This document shows positions 8,235 through 16,488 of a stretch of DNA of 64,000 nucleotides, in pieces (positions within the stretch are counted from its first letter, which is position 1; every line of letters begins with the position of its first letter). The DNA lies in contig NZ_FNHV01000007.1 of assembly GCF_900103585.1 (NCBI RefSeq), positions 1 to 64,000 of the forward strand, in the 5' to 3' direction. This stretch comes from Streptomyces sp. cf386 (lineage in GTDB: Bacteria; Actinomycetota; Actinomycetes; Streptomycetales; Streptomycetaceae). The notes beneath the pieces were generated by a model. It worked only from the letters and a program-made list of their open reading frames with translations, had not been told where the DNA came from and did not search any database. A program made the translations under genes and the position numbers.

Positions 8235-9299
8235 ATGAGCGCTGTGACCCCCGCTGGAGGCGACACCGCGGCGGCCCGCTCCTGGCCCGAGGTGCTGAGT
8301 GCCCTGCTCGGCGGACGGGACCTGAGCGCCGCCGACACGGCATGGGCGATGGACCGCTTCATGAGCGGCGAGGCCTCGGACGCCCAGATCGCCGGCTTCA
8401 TGGTGGCGCTGCGGGCCAAGGGCGAGACGGTCGAGGAGATCAACGGTCTCGTCGAGGCGATGTACGCCCACGCCCAGCCGCTGGACATTCCCGGACCGGC
8501 CGTCGACATCGTCGGCACCGGTGGTGACCGGGCCAAGACGGTCAACATCTCCACGATGTCCGCCATCGTGATCGCGGGCGCCGGGGCGAAGGTCGTCAAG
8601 CACGGCAACCGGGCGTCGTCCTCGGCGAGCGGCTCGTCCGACGTGCTGGAGAAGCTCGGCATCAACCTCGACCTGTCGCCGGAGGGCGTGGCGCGGGTCG
8701 TGGACGAGGCCGGTATCACCTTCTGCTTCGCGGCCAAGTTCCACCCCTCGATGCGGTTCGTCGGTGGCGTACGGCGGGACCTGGGGATTCCGACCTCGTT
8801 CAACCTCCTCGGCCCGCTGACCAACCCCGCCCGCGTCACCTCCTCGGCCGTCGGCTGCTTCGACACCCGGATGGCGGGCCTCATCGCCGGCGTACTGGCC
8901 GAGCGCGGCTCGTCCGCGCTGGTGTTCCGCGGCGACGACGGTCTCGACGAGCTGACGACGACGGCCACTTCGCGTGTGTGGGTCGTCCGGGACGGCAAGG
9001 TGACCGAGGAGGGCTTCGACCCGCGCGACGTCGGCATCGACCTCGTGCCGGTGGAGGCCCTGAGGGGCGCGGACGCCTCGTACAACGCCGAGGTCGCGCG
9101 ACGGCTGCTGGAGGGCGAGACGGGGCCTGTACGGGACGCCGTACTGCTCAACTCGGCTGCGGCGCTGGTGGCGTTGGAGCCGACGGGCGCTCCGCTCACC
9201 GAGCAGATCCGGCTCGGCATGGCGAGGGCGGCGGAGTCGATCGACTCGGGGACGGCGAAGCGGACGCTGGAGCGTTGGGTGGCGGCCAGCAACGCCTGA
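8235..9299 (+). CDS. trpD: Anthranilate phosphoribosyltransferase
   Basis: Second step of tryptophan synthesis: transfers phosphoribosyl from PRPP to anthranilate. The chosen ATG at 8235 gives 354 residues, matching the family; an in-frame upstream extension would add 49 unlikely residues from the terminator region. Motifs include GTGGDRAKTVNIST (PRPP and metal binding), KHGNRASSSASGSSD and FNLLGPLTNP. It lies alone between two strong terminators, far from trpEG in this window, and shows no attenuator of its own. Confidence 0.96.
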   Translation: MSAVTPAGGDTAAARSWPEVLSALLGGRDLSAADTAWAMDRFMSGEASDAQIAGFMVALRAKGETVEEINGLVEAMYAHAQPLDIPGPAVDIVGTGGDRAKTVNISTMSAIVIAGAGAKVVKHGNRASSSASGSSDVLEKLGINLDLSPEGVARVVDEAGITFCFAAKFHPSMRFVGGVRRDLGIPTSFNLLGPLTNPARVTSSAVGCFDTRMAGLIAGVLAERGSSALVFRGDDGLDELTTTATSRVWVVRDGKVTEEGFDPRDVGIDLVPVEALRGADASYNAEVARRLLEGETGPVRDAVLLNSAAALVALEPTGAPLTEQIRLGMARAAESIDSGTAKRTLERWVAASNA

Positions 9300-9314
9300 G
9301 GTCCACATGATGTG

Positions 9315-9353
9315 ACGCAAGGCGCAGTCCGGAATCTGGACTGCGCCTTGCGT
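9315..9353 (+). terminator. Terminator after trpD
   Basis: A perfect 16-bp stem (9315-9330 with 9338-9353, ACGCAAGGCGCAGTCC and its complement) with a 7-nt loop. The 3' arm also carries TTGCGT, the likely -35 of the next promoter. Confidence 0.85.
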
Positions 9354-9375
9354 GCTGAAGATCGTGTGGCAGGAT
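9348..9375 (+). promoter_or_regulatory. Candidate promoter of the SAM-IV transcript
   Basis: TTGCGT (9348-9353) and CAGGAT (9370-9375) have a 16-bp spacer, placing transcription start within a few bases of the riboswitch P1 stem at 9385. Consensus match only. Confidence 0.45.
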
Positions 9376-9384
9376 ATTGGACCA

Positions 9385-9490
9385 GGTCATGAGTGACAGT
9401 CATGAGGCCCCGGCCGACTGTCCGGCAACCCTCCGTCCGTGGCGGGGTGCCCCGGGTGAAGACCAGGCCGTAGGCAGCGAGGTCTACGGC
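9385..9490 (+). ncRNA. SAM-IV riboswitch
   Basis: The aptamer opens GGTCATGAGTG and contains the SAM-IV core CCGGCAACCCTCC, GGCGGGGTGCCCCGGGTGA and closing GACC (9461-9464) that pairs with GGTC at 9385. A following hairpin (GCCGTAG / CTACGGC, 9467-9490) fits the extra 3' helix of this class. SAM-IV elements are actinobacterial and sit before sulfur-metabolism genes. It precedes a class V aminotransferase. The likely expression platform is the next hairpin, which covers a Shine-Dalgarno. Confidence 0.88.
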
Positions 9491-9504
9491 AAGCGCGGGC
9501 CCCT

Positions 9505-9537
9505 CTCGAAACCAGGGGTCCTGGTCGTTCGAGGGAG
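9505..9537 (+). promoter_or_regulatory. Shine-Dalgarno-sequestering hairpin (expression platform)
   Basis: ACCAGG-GGT-CCTGGT (9511-9525) forms an inner stem; CTCGAA (9505-9510) pairs with TTCGAG (9528-9533), reaching into the strong Shine-Dalgarno GAGGGAG (9531-9537). This would block translation when formed, so control is probably at initiation rather than termination. Confidence 0.6.
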
Positions 9538-9543
9538 TCTTCC

Positions 9544-9564
9544 GTGAGCAAGCGAATGCGATAG
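9544..9564 (+). CDS. Putative 6-codon leader ORF under the SAM-IV riboswitch
   Basis: GTG-AGC-AAG-CGA-ATG-CGA-TAG would encode MSKRMR. It sits 6 bases after the strong GAGGGAG that the hairpin sequesters, while the aminotransferase start is about 80 bases further on with its own GGGAG. The Shine-Dalgarno controlled by the riboswitch therefore belongs to this tiny frame. Whether it is translated, and whether it is a regulatory leader peptide, is inference. Confidence 0.4.
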   Translation: MSKRMR

Positions 9565-9646
9565 GGCTGCTGAGCCCCGCCTCCGCGCACCCTTTTCTCT
9601 TTTCCTGCATGCCTTCAATCGGCATGTCTCTCACGGGAGTTCCCCC

Positions 9647-11014
9647 ATGTCTGTCTCCACCGCTGCCGCCGCCCGGACCATTTGCGCCCCGCTGCCCGTT
9701 CTGGGTCGAGATGTCACCGTGCCGCTCGTCACCGGCGGCGAGGTCACCTACGCCGCGCTCGACTACGCCGCCAGCGCCCCGGCCCTGCAGCGCGTCTGGG
9801 ACGACGTCGCCGCCTACGCGCCGTACTACGGCAGCGTCCACCGCGGCGCCGGTTACCTTTCCCAGCTCTCCACCGACCTCTTCGAGAACGCCCGCCGGAC
9901 GGTCGCCGAGTTCCTCGACTGCCGGGACGGCGACCAGATCGTCTTCACCCGGTCCACCACCGACTCGCTCAACCTGCTCGCCGCCGCCCTCCCGGCCGAC
10001 TGCCAGGTCTTCGTCTTCGAGACCGAGCACCACGCCTCGCTGCTGCCCTGGCGGGACGCCCGCGTCACCTACCTCAACGCGCCCCGCACCCCCCGCCAGG
10101 CCGTCGAGACCCTGGAGCGTGCCCTCGCCGACCGCGACCCCTACGGCCCGGCCCTGGTCTGCGTCACCGGCGCCTCGAACGTCACCGGCGAGCTGTGGCC
10201 GGTCCGCGAGCTGGCCGCCGCCGCCCACGCGCACGGCGCCCGGATCGTCCTCGACGCCGCCCAGCTGGCCCCCCACCACCCGGTCTCCGTGCGCGACCTC
10301 GACGTCGACTGGGTCGCCTTCTCCGGGCACAAGCTGTACGCCCCCTTCGGCTCGGGCGTCCTGGCCGGGCGCGCCGACTGGCTGCGCGAGGCGGAGCCGT
10401 ACCTCGCGGGCGGCGGTGCCAGCCGCAAGGTCAGCCGGCGGGAGGACGGGGGAGTGGACGTCGAGTGGCACGAGAGCGCCGCACGGCACGAGGCCGGGTC
10501 GCCCAACGTCATCGGCGCCTACTCCATCGCCTCGGCCTGCAAGGCGCTCACCGAGGCCGGGTTCGACAACCTGGTCGCCCGTGAGGAGTACCTGATCGAG
10601 AAGGTGCGGGCGGGGCTCGCCGAGGTTCCCGAGGTGCGGATCCTCTCCCTCTTCGGTGACGACGCCCCGCGCGTCGGTGTCATCTCCTTCGTCGTCGAGG
10701 GCTGGAACAGCTCCCACTTCGCCGCCGCGCTCTCCGCCGAGTACGGCATCGGGGTGCGGGACGGGCTGTTCTGCGCCCACCCCCTCGTCCGGACCCTGCT
10801 GGGCAGCGACCCGCAGACGCAGGGCGAGTGCGGCGCCCCTGAGGCCGCTCCCGGCGAGAAGTCCCTCAACGCCATCCGGGTGAGCTTCGGGGCCGGTACG
10901 CCGGACGAGCACGTCGAGCGGTTCGTGGGCGCCGTGAAGGAGCTCGTCCAGGTCGGCGCGCAGTGGAACTACCGCACGGAGGACGGTCGTTGCGTCCCGG
11001 ACACCTCCGCGTGA
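9647..11014 (+). CDS. Class V aminotransferase / cysteine desulfurase-like
   Basis: PLP-dependent fold-type I enzyme of 455 residues, related to SufS/NifS and kynureninase-like enzymes. The PLP lysine is Lys229 in AFSGHKLYAPFG. Other family features are FTRSTTDSLNLL (phosphate binding), ETEHHASLLPW and DAAQLAPHHPV. The SAM-IV riboswitch upstream links it to methionine/cysteine metabolism; its exact reaction is not evident. The ATG is preceded by GGGAG. Its last 46 bases overlap the end of the convergent glycerate kinase gene. Confidence 0.88.
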   Translation: MSVSTAAAARTICAPLPVLGRDVTVPLVTGGEVTYAALDYAASAPALQRVWDDVAAYAPYYGSVHRGAGYLSQLSTDLFENARRTVAEFLDCRDGDQIVFTRSTTDSLNLLAAALPADCQVFVFETEHHASLLPWRDARVTYLNAPRTPRQAVETLERALADRDPYGPALVCVTGASNVTGELWPVRELAAAAHAHGARIVLDAAQLAPHHPVSVRDLDVDWVAFSGHKLYAPFGSGVLAGRADWLREAEPYLAGGGASRKVSRREDGGVDVEWHESAARHEAGSPNVIGAYSIASACKALTEAGFDNLVAREEYLIEKVRAGLAEVPEVRILSLFGDDAPRVGVISFVVEGWNSSHFAAALSAEYGIGVRDGLFCAHPLVRTLLGSDPQTQGECGAPEAAPGEKSLNAIRVSFGAGTPDEHVERFVGAVKELVQVGAQWNYRTEDGRCVPDTSA

Positions 11015-12162
11015 GCCGGTAGCCGGGCGCCCAGCAGGATCATCCGCAGGGCGCGCTCGGTCGCGTCCGTGAGGAGTTCGGAGGCCCGCACCAGGGCCTC
11101 CGCCAGGGCCATCGGCGCCGGCAGGATCCCGCTGAACGCGTCCACGCCCGGCACCTCGTGCGCGCCCTCGCCGAGCGTGCCCGCCAGCACGAGCACCGGG
11201 CGGCCGTACAGCTTGGCCCGGCGGGCCACCTCGGCCGGGACCTTGCCCCTGGGCGTCTGGTGGTCCAGGGCGCCCTCGGCGGTGACGACCAGGTCGGCGC
11301 GGGCGAGGCGGGCGTCCAGGTCGAGGTGGTCCAGCAGCACGTCGAAGCGGGGGAGGAGCCGGGCGCCCAGGGCGGCGAGGCCCGCGCCCAGACCGCCGGA
11401 GGCACCCGTGCCGTCGCCGTGGCGCAGGTCGGTGCGGGTGACGGCGAGATCGCGGGTGAGGACGTCGGCCCAGTTCTCCAGGCCCGCCGACAGGTGCTCG
11501 ACCTGAGCGGGCGTCGCCCCCTTCTGCGGGCCGAAGACACGGGCCACGCCGCGCTCGCCGCACAGCACGTTGTACGGATTGCAGGCGACGAGCAGCTCCA
11601 CGTCCCGCAGCCTCGGGTCCAGGCCGGACGGGTCGATCCGGGCGAGGCGCGTCAACTCGCCTCCGCCGTGCGGGAGTTCAAAGCCGTCGACGTCCAGCAG
11701 TCGGGCGCCGAGGGCCTGGAGCGCGCCGGCGCCCCCGTCGGACGTACCCGAATCGCCGCAGCCGATCAGGATGCGCCGTACGCCCGTGTCGAGCGCGGCG
11801 CCGATGAGTTCGCCGACGCCGTACGTCGTCGTCGCACCCGGGTCGCGCAGGGAGCGGGGGACGAGGGACAGCCCGGCCACCGCGGCCATCTCCACGACCG
11901 CCGTGTCCTGGGAGCCCAGCAGGGCGAAGTGCGTGCCGATCCGTTCGCCGACCGGGCCCGTGGCGGGCAGCGCGACGAGGCGTCCGCCGGTCGCGGCGGC
12001 GAGGGCCGCTGCGGTGCCCTCGCCGCCGTCCACCAGGGGGATCAGGTCGAGCACGGCGTCCGGGAGTACCCGGCGGACGCCGTCCGCGATGGCGTCGGCG
12101 GCGGCCTGGGCGGACAGGGACTCCTTGAAGCCGCTGGGGGCTACGACGACTCGGGTCAGCAT
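10969..12162 (-). CDS. glxK: Glycerate kinase (GK-I/GlxK family)
   Basis: ATP-dependent glycerate kinase of 397 residues. N-terminal VVVAPSGFKESLSA, then PLVDGGEGTAAAL, GCGDSGTSDGGAGALQALG and VTAEGALDHQTPRGKVP are characteristic of the GlxK family. The ATG has an AGGAG Shine-Dalgarno. It lies 73 bp downstream of the SLC13 permease and probably shares its transcript, so substrate uptake and phosphorylation may be linked. The C-terminal 15 codons overlap the aminotransferase on the other strand. Confidence 0.92.
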   Translation of the reverse strand: MLTRVVVAPSGFKESLSAQAAADAIADGVRRVLPDAVLDLIPLVDGGEGTAAALAAATGGRLVALPATGPVGERIGTHFALLGSQDTAVVEMAAVAGLSLVPRSLRDPGATTTYGVGELIGAALDTGVRRILIGCGDSGTSDGGAGALQALGARLLDVDGFELPHGGGELTRLARIDPSGLDPRLRDVELLVACNPYNVLCGERGVARVFGPQKGATPAQVEHLSAGLENWADVLTRDLAVTRTDLRHGDGTGASGGLGAGLAALGARLLPRFDVLLDHLDLDARLARADLVVTAEGALDHQTPRGKVPAEVARRAKLYGRPVLVLAGTLGEGAHEVPGVDAFSGILPAPMALAEALVRASELLTDATERALRMILLGARLPAHAEVSGTQRPSSVR

Positions 12163-12235
12163 CAGATCTCCTGGGTAGGTCGGGTGAAGTCGCTGCGCTG
12201 CGGCAATGCCCCAAGGGGCACGGTGCTGTGATCGG

Positions 12236-13651
12236 TCAGCGGGTCATGGGTACGCCGAGCAGCGGCCACACCGCGACGGCGAACAGCAGGACGAGGGCGG
12301 CGGTCAGCGGGGCCAGGACGGCGGACAGGCGGAGCAGGTCGCGCGGGGTGTAGGTGGGCGTTCCGGGGAGGTCGGAGAAGAGGGTGACCGGCTTGGCGGA
12401 GGCCGGGAGGGTGTGGCAGAAGCCGGCCGCCGCGGTGGACGCCAGTGCGGCGGCGACCGGGTTGACGCCGGCGCCGACGGCAGCCGCGACCACCAGCGGG
12501 ACCAGGACCGACGAGCGGGCCGAGCGGGACTGCAGAATCAGGTGGGCCGCTGTGCTGATCACGATCACCACGGCCAGGAACAGCAGCGGGCTGACGCCCG
12601 CGGGGAGCCCGTCGACCAGCCATTTCGCCGCTCCCGAGTCGGCGAGTGCGACGCCCATCGCCATCGTTGCGGCCATGAACAGCAGCAGCGACCAGGGGAC
12701 CGTCTTCAGCGCGTCCTTCAGGTGCACTGTGCCGAGGGCCGGGGAGGCCGCCACCACCGCGCCGATCAGCGCCACCACAGCGGGCGGCACCCGGTGCAGC
12801 GGCTCGCTGCACCACAGCACGACGACCGTGCCGAGCAGCAGCGCGCAGCGCTTCTCGGCCTGCGACCAGGGGCCGGTGACCGGATGGTCGCTGTGCTCCT
12901 GGATCTGCTCGGCGGTGATGTGCACCGGGCCCTTGCGGTCAGCGCGCCGGGTGGCCGTCAGCAGGACGGCCTCGGCGGCCAGGTGGGACGACGCCACGGC
13001 CAGCGGCAGGCCGAGCAGCAGCCACTCGGTGAAGCCGATCCGGTCGCCGGTGGCCTGCCACAGCACCGACACGGTGATCAGATGCGCGCCCGCCCCGATC
13101 AGGGTCGCCACCGCCGACAGCAGGATCACGGTCGGGAACAGCAGCGCCAGCATCACGACGAGCCGTTTCCGGTCGGCCAGGACCTTGGCCAGCGCGAGGA
13201 ACACCGGCAGCGCGAGGGCGGCCCGCCCCGAGGTGGCCGGCACCGCGAACGCCGTGACGACCAGGGCGGCCGTGGTCAGGTGCACGAGCTGGCGTACGGT
13301 GCGCGCCCCGCCGACCAGGAACGCCGCCGCCCGCCCCGCGAGCCCGGTCCGGGTCACCGCGGCCGCCAGCACGAAGGCGCAGATCAGCAGCCACACCGTG
13401 GAGTCGCCGAGGGTGCCGAAGAGGGTGTCGCTGCTGATCACCCCGGTCACCGTCAGGGCCAGTCCGGCGCCCAGCGCGATGTAGGTGTCGTCGACCGGAG
13501 TGGCGACCCAGGCGCAGGTCGCCAGGGCGAAGACGGCGAGGGTGAGACGGGCGTCGGCGCCGAGGCCCGGGAAGTTGCCGGGCACCGCGAGCAGTGCGCA
13601 CAGGGAGAGCGCCGCGCAGAGGGCCGCGCCCAGACGGAGGTTCAGGGTCAC
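12236..13651 (-). CDS. SLC13/DASS-type anion permease
   Basis: Integral membrane transporter of 471 residues with about 11-12 hydrophobic helices. It resembles the divalent anion/Na+ symporter (SLC13, CitT/ArsB-like) superfamily: repeated halves, SRAALALPVFLAL in the first half and SARSSVLVPLVVAAAVGAG in the second. Substrates of the family are dicarboxylates, citrate or sulfate; none can be assigned here. Because glycerate kinase follows on the same strand, an organic acid such as glycerate is a reasonable guess. The GTG start at 13651 has only a weak ribosome site. Confidence 0.82.
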   Translation of the reverse strand: MTLNLRLGAALCAALSLCALLAVPGNFPGLGADARLTLAVFALATCAWVATPVDDTYIALGAGLALTVTGVISSDTLFGTLGDSTVWLLICAFVLAAAVTRTGLAGRAAAFLVGGARTVRQLVHLTTAALVVTAFAVPATSGRAALALPVFLALAKVLADRKRLVVMLALLFPTVILLSAVATLIGAGAHLITVSVLWQATGDRIGFTEWLLLGLPLAVASSHLAAEAVLLTATRRADRKGPVHITAEQIQEHSDHPVTGPWSQAEKRCALLLGTVVVLWCSEPLHRVPPAVVALIGAVVAASPALGTVHLKDALKTVPWSLLLFMAATMAMGVALADSGAAKWLVDGLPAGVSPLLFLAVVIVISTAAHLILQSRSARSSVLVPLVVAAAVGAGVNPVAAALASTAAAGFCHTLPASAKPVTLFSDLPGTPTYTPRDLLRLSAVLAPLTAALVLLFAVAVWPLLGVPMTR

Positions 13652-13729
13652 GTCATCGAGGGTTCACCCGGGGGGTGAGCCTTCGATGAGCCGTACATGA
13701 AGGAGACTTCACGCGGGCGGAAGGGGACT

Positions 13730-14392
13730 TCAGGCGGACAGGCGGTACCCCACGCCGCGCACCGTCTCGACCCGCTCGGCACCGAGCTTCTTGCGCAGTG
13801 CCCGTACATACACGTCCACGATGTTGGAGCCGGGGTCGAAGTCGTAGCCCCACACGTGCGACAGGATCTGCTCGCGGGAGAGTACCTGCCCCGGATGCCT
13901 CAGGAACAGCTCCAGCAGCACGAACTCACGGGCCGTCAGGTCCACAGTCCGCTCGTCGGCCCGCGCCCGCCGGGTGCGCAGGTCCAGGGTGAGCGAGCCG
14001 GACCGCAGCACCGTCACCTCGGGCGCCCGGGCCGCCGTACGCAGGCGGAGCCGTACCCGGGCGAGCAGCTCCTCGAAGCGGAACGGCTTGGTCATCCAGT
14101 CGTCGGCGCCGCCCTCCAGACCGGCCACCGTGTCCCGTACGGAGTCCCGGGCGGTCAGCACGATCACCGGGACCGTCACCCGTGCCTCGCGCAGCTCGCG
14201 CAGCACGGTGAAGCCGTCCCGGCCGGGCAGGCCGATGTCCAGGACGACCAGGTCGAAGCCGCCGGTGAGGGCGTACTCGTAGGCCGCGTCGCCGTCGCCT
14301 ACGACGGTCGTGGTGAAGCCGCCTGCGCGCAGGCCCTTCTCGACGAAGGACGCGATGCGTTCCTCGTCCTCGACGATCAGAATGCGGTTCAC
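13730..14392 (-). CDS. OmpR-family response regulator
   Basis: Response regulator of 220 residues. The receiver domain carries acidic Glu8/Asp9, phosphoacceptor Asp52 (VVLDIGLPG) and Lys102 (TKPF). The C-terminal winged helix ends with NIVDVYVRALRKKLG and VRGVGYRL, as in OmpR/PhoB proteins. The GTG at 14392 is chosen because GAGGTG lies just upstream and the receiver starts at once (VNRILIVEDE); an earlier in-frame start would add 10 residues. It follows its histidine kinase by 22 bp on the same strand. Confidence 0.93.
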   Translation of the reverse strand: MNRILIVEDEERIASFVEKGLRAGGFTTTVVGDGDAAYEYALTGGFDLVVLDIGLPGRDGFTVLRELREARVTVPVIVLTARDSVRDTVAGLEGGADDWMTKPFRFEELLARVRLRLRTAARAPEVTVLRSGSLTLDLRTRRARADERTVDLTAREFVLLELFLRHPGQVLSREQILSHVWGYDFDPGSNIVDVYVRALRKKLGAERVETVRGVGYRLSA

Positions 14393-14414
14393 GGGCGCAC
14401 CTCTTCGTTCACGC

Positions 14415-15911
14415 TCATGCACGGGCCTCTTCCAGGGTCAGTACGAAGGTGGCGCCGCCGCCCTCGGTGTCGCGCAGCCCGATCCGGCCGCCGTGGGCCT
14501 CCGCGATCGCCCGGACGATCGACAGGCCGAGCCCCGCGCCGGAGCCCCGGGCGCCGCGGCGGGACGTGCCGCGCCGGAACCGTTCGAAGATCACCTCGGC
14601 GTCCTGCGGCTGGACACCGCACCCGGAGTCGGCGACGTACAGCTCGACACCCGGCCCGTCGGCGCGGGAGCCGATCCGGACGGTCTGCCCGGGCGCGGTG
14701 TGCTGCACGGCGTTCTGGGCGAGCTGGACCATCGCCTGGGTGATCCGCTGCGGGTCCAGCTCGGCCTCGATGTCAGCGACCTCGGCGAGCTGCCAGTCGC
14801 GCTCGCCGAGGGTGCGGGCCTTGACGTAGACGTCGGCGGTGAGCTCGGCCAGCTGGACCGGCTCCGGGGTGACGAAGTCGGGGCGCTCGGACTTGGCGAG
14901 CAGCAGCAGGTCCTCGACGATGCGGCTCATCCGGTCCAGCTCGTCGGTGACCAGCCGTATGGTCTCCTCGCGCTCGGCCGGATCGTCGCCCATCAGCTCC
15001 AGATGGCCGCGCACGATCGTGATCGGCGTGCGCAGCTCGTGGCCCGCGTCGTCGACGAACTGGCGCTGGGCGGCGAAGGCGCGCTCCAGCCGGTCGAGCA
15101 TGGCGTTGAAGGTCTCCGCCAGCGCGGCGATGTCGTCGCGTCCGTGCACCGGGATGCGGCGGGTGAGGTCCTGCTCGGTGAGCTGCGCCGCCGCTGTGCG
15201 GACCAGGCGTACGGGCTTGAGGATGCGCCCGGAGACCGCCCAGCCGATGCCGGTCATCATCAGCAGGGCGACCCCGGAGATGGCCAGCAGGATCCGGAAC
15301 TCATCGTTCACGGCGGCCTGTTCGCGCCCTGGGTGGAAGGCGACCACGAACGCGGCCTCCGTCTCGCCGCCGGCCCGGGCGACGGCCACCTTCGCCCAGC
15401 GGATCTCGCCCGACGCGCGCTGCAGCGTGCCCGTGGAGTCGGCGGAGTCGAAGATACGGCGACGGGCGTCGGCGTCCTTGTGCAGGGGCAGGGCGACGGG
15501 GATGTCGCGCGGCTGGATGATCTGCGCCGGGGTGTGGCCCGGCCGGCCCACCAGGCCGATCAGCTCCTCGTCCGGGTCGGCGTACTGCCGTACCAGGAAC
15601 TCCCGCAGCAGCCGCGACGGATCCGTGAACGGACGGCCGGTCTCGGGGTCGACACCCCGCTCCTCGAAGTTGGCGAACTCCCCGGCCTCCTGCGCGAGCA
15701 GCCCGTTCACCCGGTGGTCGACGTCCCGCAGCAGGATCGAGCGCGTGGTCGTCGCCACCGACACGAGTCCCACGGCCATCACCAGCAGCAGCCAGAGCAG
15801 GATGCGGACCCGGGCGGAGATACGACGGCGCACAGGCTCAGCCGTCGTCCCCGGGTTCGCCACGGTCGTCGTCTCCGGTCTCCCGGTCGGGGGCGTCGTC
15901 ATCGTCGTCAC
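14415..15911 (-). CDS. Sensor histidine kinase with HAMP domain
   Basis: Membrane sensor of up to 498 residues. TM1 spans about 36-56, an extracytoplasmic sensor region about 57-205, TM2 about 206-226 and HAMP about 227-280. The H box is DDAGHELRTP with phospho-acceptor His291, followed by N box QNAVQH and G boxes DSGCGV and GSGAGLGLSIV. The start is uncertain: the ATG at 15911 overlaps the upstream secreted-protein gene by 74 bp, and a GTG at 15833 would remove the overlap and 26 disordered residues. Partner of the adjacent OmpR regulator. Confidence 0.92.
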   Translation of the reverse strand: MTTMTTPPTGRPETTTVANPGTTAEPVRRRISARVRILLWLLLVMAVGLVSVATTTRSILLRDVDHRVNGLLAQEAGEFANFEERGVDPETGRPFTDPSRLLREFLVRQYADPDEELIGLVGRPGHTPAQIIQPRDIPVALPLHKDADARRRIFDSADSTGTLQRASGEIRWAKVAVARAGGETEAAFVVAFHPGREQAAVNDEFRILLAISGVALLMMTGIGWAVSGRILKPVRLVRTAAAQLTEQDLTRRIPVHGRDDIAALAETFNAMLDRLERAFAAQRQFVDDAGHELRTPITIVRGHLELMGDDPAEREETIRLVTDELDRMSRIVEDLLLLAKSERPDFVTPEPVQLAELTADVYVKARTLGERDWQLAEVADIEAELDPQRITQAMVQLAQNAVQHTAPGQTVRIGSRADGPGVELYVADSGCGVQPQDAEVIFERFRRGTSRRGARGSGAGLGLSIVRAIAEAHGGRIGLRDTEGGGATFVLTLEEARA

Positions 15912-16131
15912 TCGCGGGGCTGTCGGTCACGGGGGGCCGGGACACGACCTCGTCGCTCGGCGTCGGTGCGGGCCGGGTGGGCGTCGGCGTGGGGGAGCCG
16001 CTCTCCAGCTCCACCTTGGCCGGGACCTTGGGAGACTCCGGACTGTCGGTGAGGGCGAAGCTGGTCGCGGCGATGCCGAGCGGAATCGCCACTACGGCGG
16101 CCAGGGCCGCGATCCGATGCGAGAAGACCAT
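15838..16131 (-). CDS. Small secreted or anchored acidic protein
   Basis: Starting at the ATG for MVFSHRIAALAAVVAIPLG gives 97 residues: a signal peptide or single membrane anchor (about 5-25), a Pro/Thr-rich stretch, then a very Asp-rich tail. It immediately precedes the histidine kinase on the same strand and overlaps its predicted start, so it may be an accessory, for example a ligand or a modulator of the sensor. No family recognised. An upstream in-frame ATG at 16203 would add 24 residues unlike a signal peptide. Confidence 0.6.
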   Translation of the reverse strand: MVFSHRIAALAAVVAIPLGIAATSFALTDSPESPKVPAKVELESGSPTPTPTRPAPTPSDEVVSRPPVTDSPASDDDDDAPDRETGDDDRGEPGDDG

Positions 16132-16206
16132 GCGTCCGAGCCTGCCGCGGCCGCCCGGTCGTGAGGATGAGCCCAGGATGAAGAACTCTTCATCCTGGGG
16201 CACCGC

Positions 16207-16488
16207 TCAGTTGTCCAGGCCGATGGCGAACGCGGCCTCGATGTCGTGCTGGGAGTACGTACGGAACGCCACATGGGTGTCCGTCGCCTCGACGCCGGGG
16301 ATCTTGCTGATCCGGCCGGGGATGACCTCGGCGAGATCCTCGTGCTGCTTCACCCGCACCATGGCGATCAGGTCGTACGTACCGGTGACCGAGAACACCT
16401 CGGTGACGCTCTCCAGCGAAGCGATCCGCTCCGCGATCTCGGGGATCCGGTCCACGCTGGTCTTGATGAGGACGATCGCGGTGATCAC
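16207..16488 (-). CDS. Stand-alone RAM-domain (Lrp/AsnC effector-domain) protein
   Basis: A 93-residue protein matching only the C-terminal ligand-binding RAM domain of Lrp/AsnC regulators (GTYDLIAMVRVKQHEDLAEVI and the following TDTHVAFRTYS), with no DNA-binding helix-turn-helix. Such proteins form oligomers and are thought to sense amino acids. The GTG start overlaps the stop of the rhomboid gene (GTGA), so it is the second gene of a coupled pair. Confidence 0.88.
   Translation of the reverse strand: MITAIVLIKTSVDRIPEIAERIASLESVTEVFSVTGTYDLIAMVRVKQHEDLAEVIPGRISKIPGVEATDTHVAFRTYSQHDIEAAFAIGLDN

Noticed and set aside
8021..11563. Minus-strand open frame of about 1180 codons
   Set aside because: It runs antisense through trpD, the SAM-IV element and the aminotransferase; composition is the Arg/Pro/Gly-rich pattern of high-GC antisense DNA and no domain is recognisable.
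12206..13678. Plus-strand 490-codon frame opposite the SLC13 permease
   Set aside because: Arg/Gln/Gly-rich antisense shadow; the minus strand encodes a clean polytopic membrane protein.
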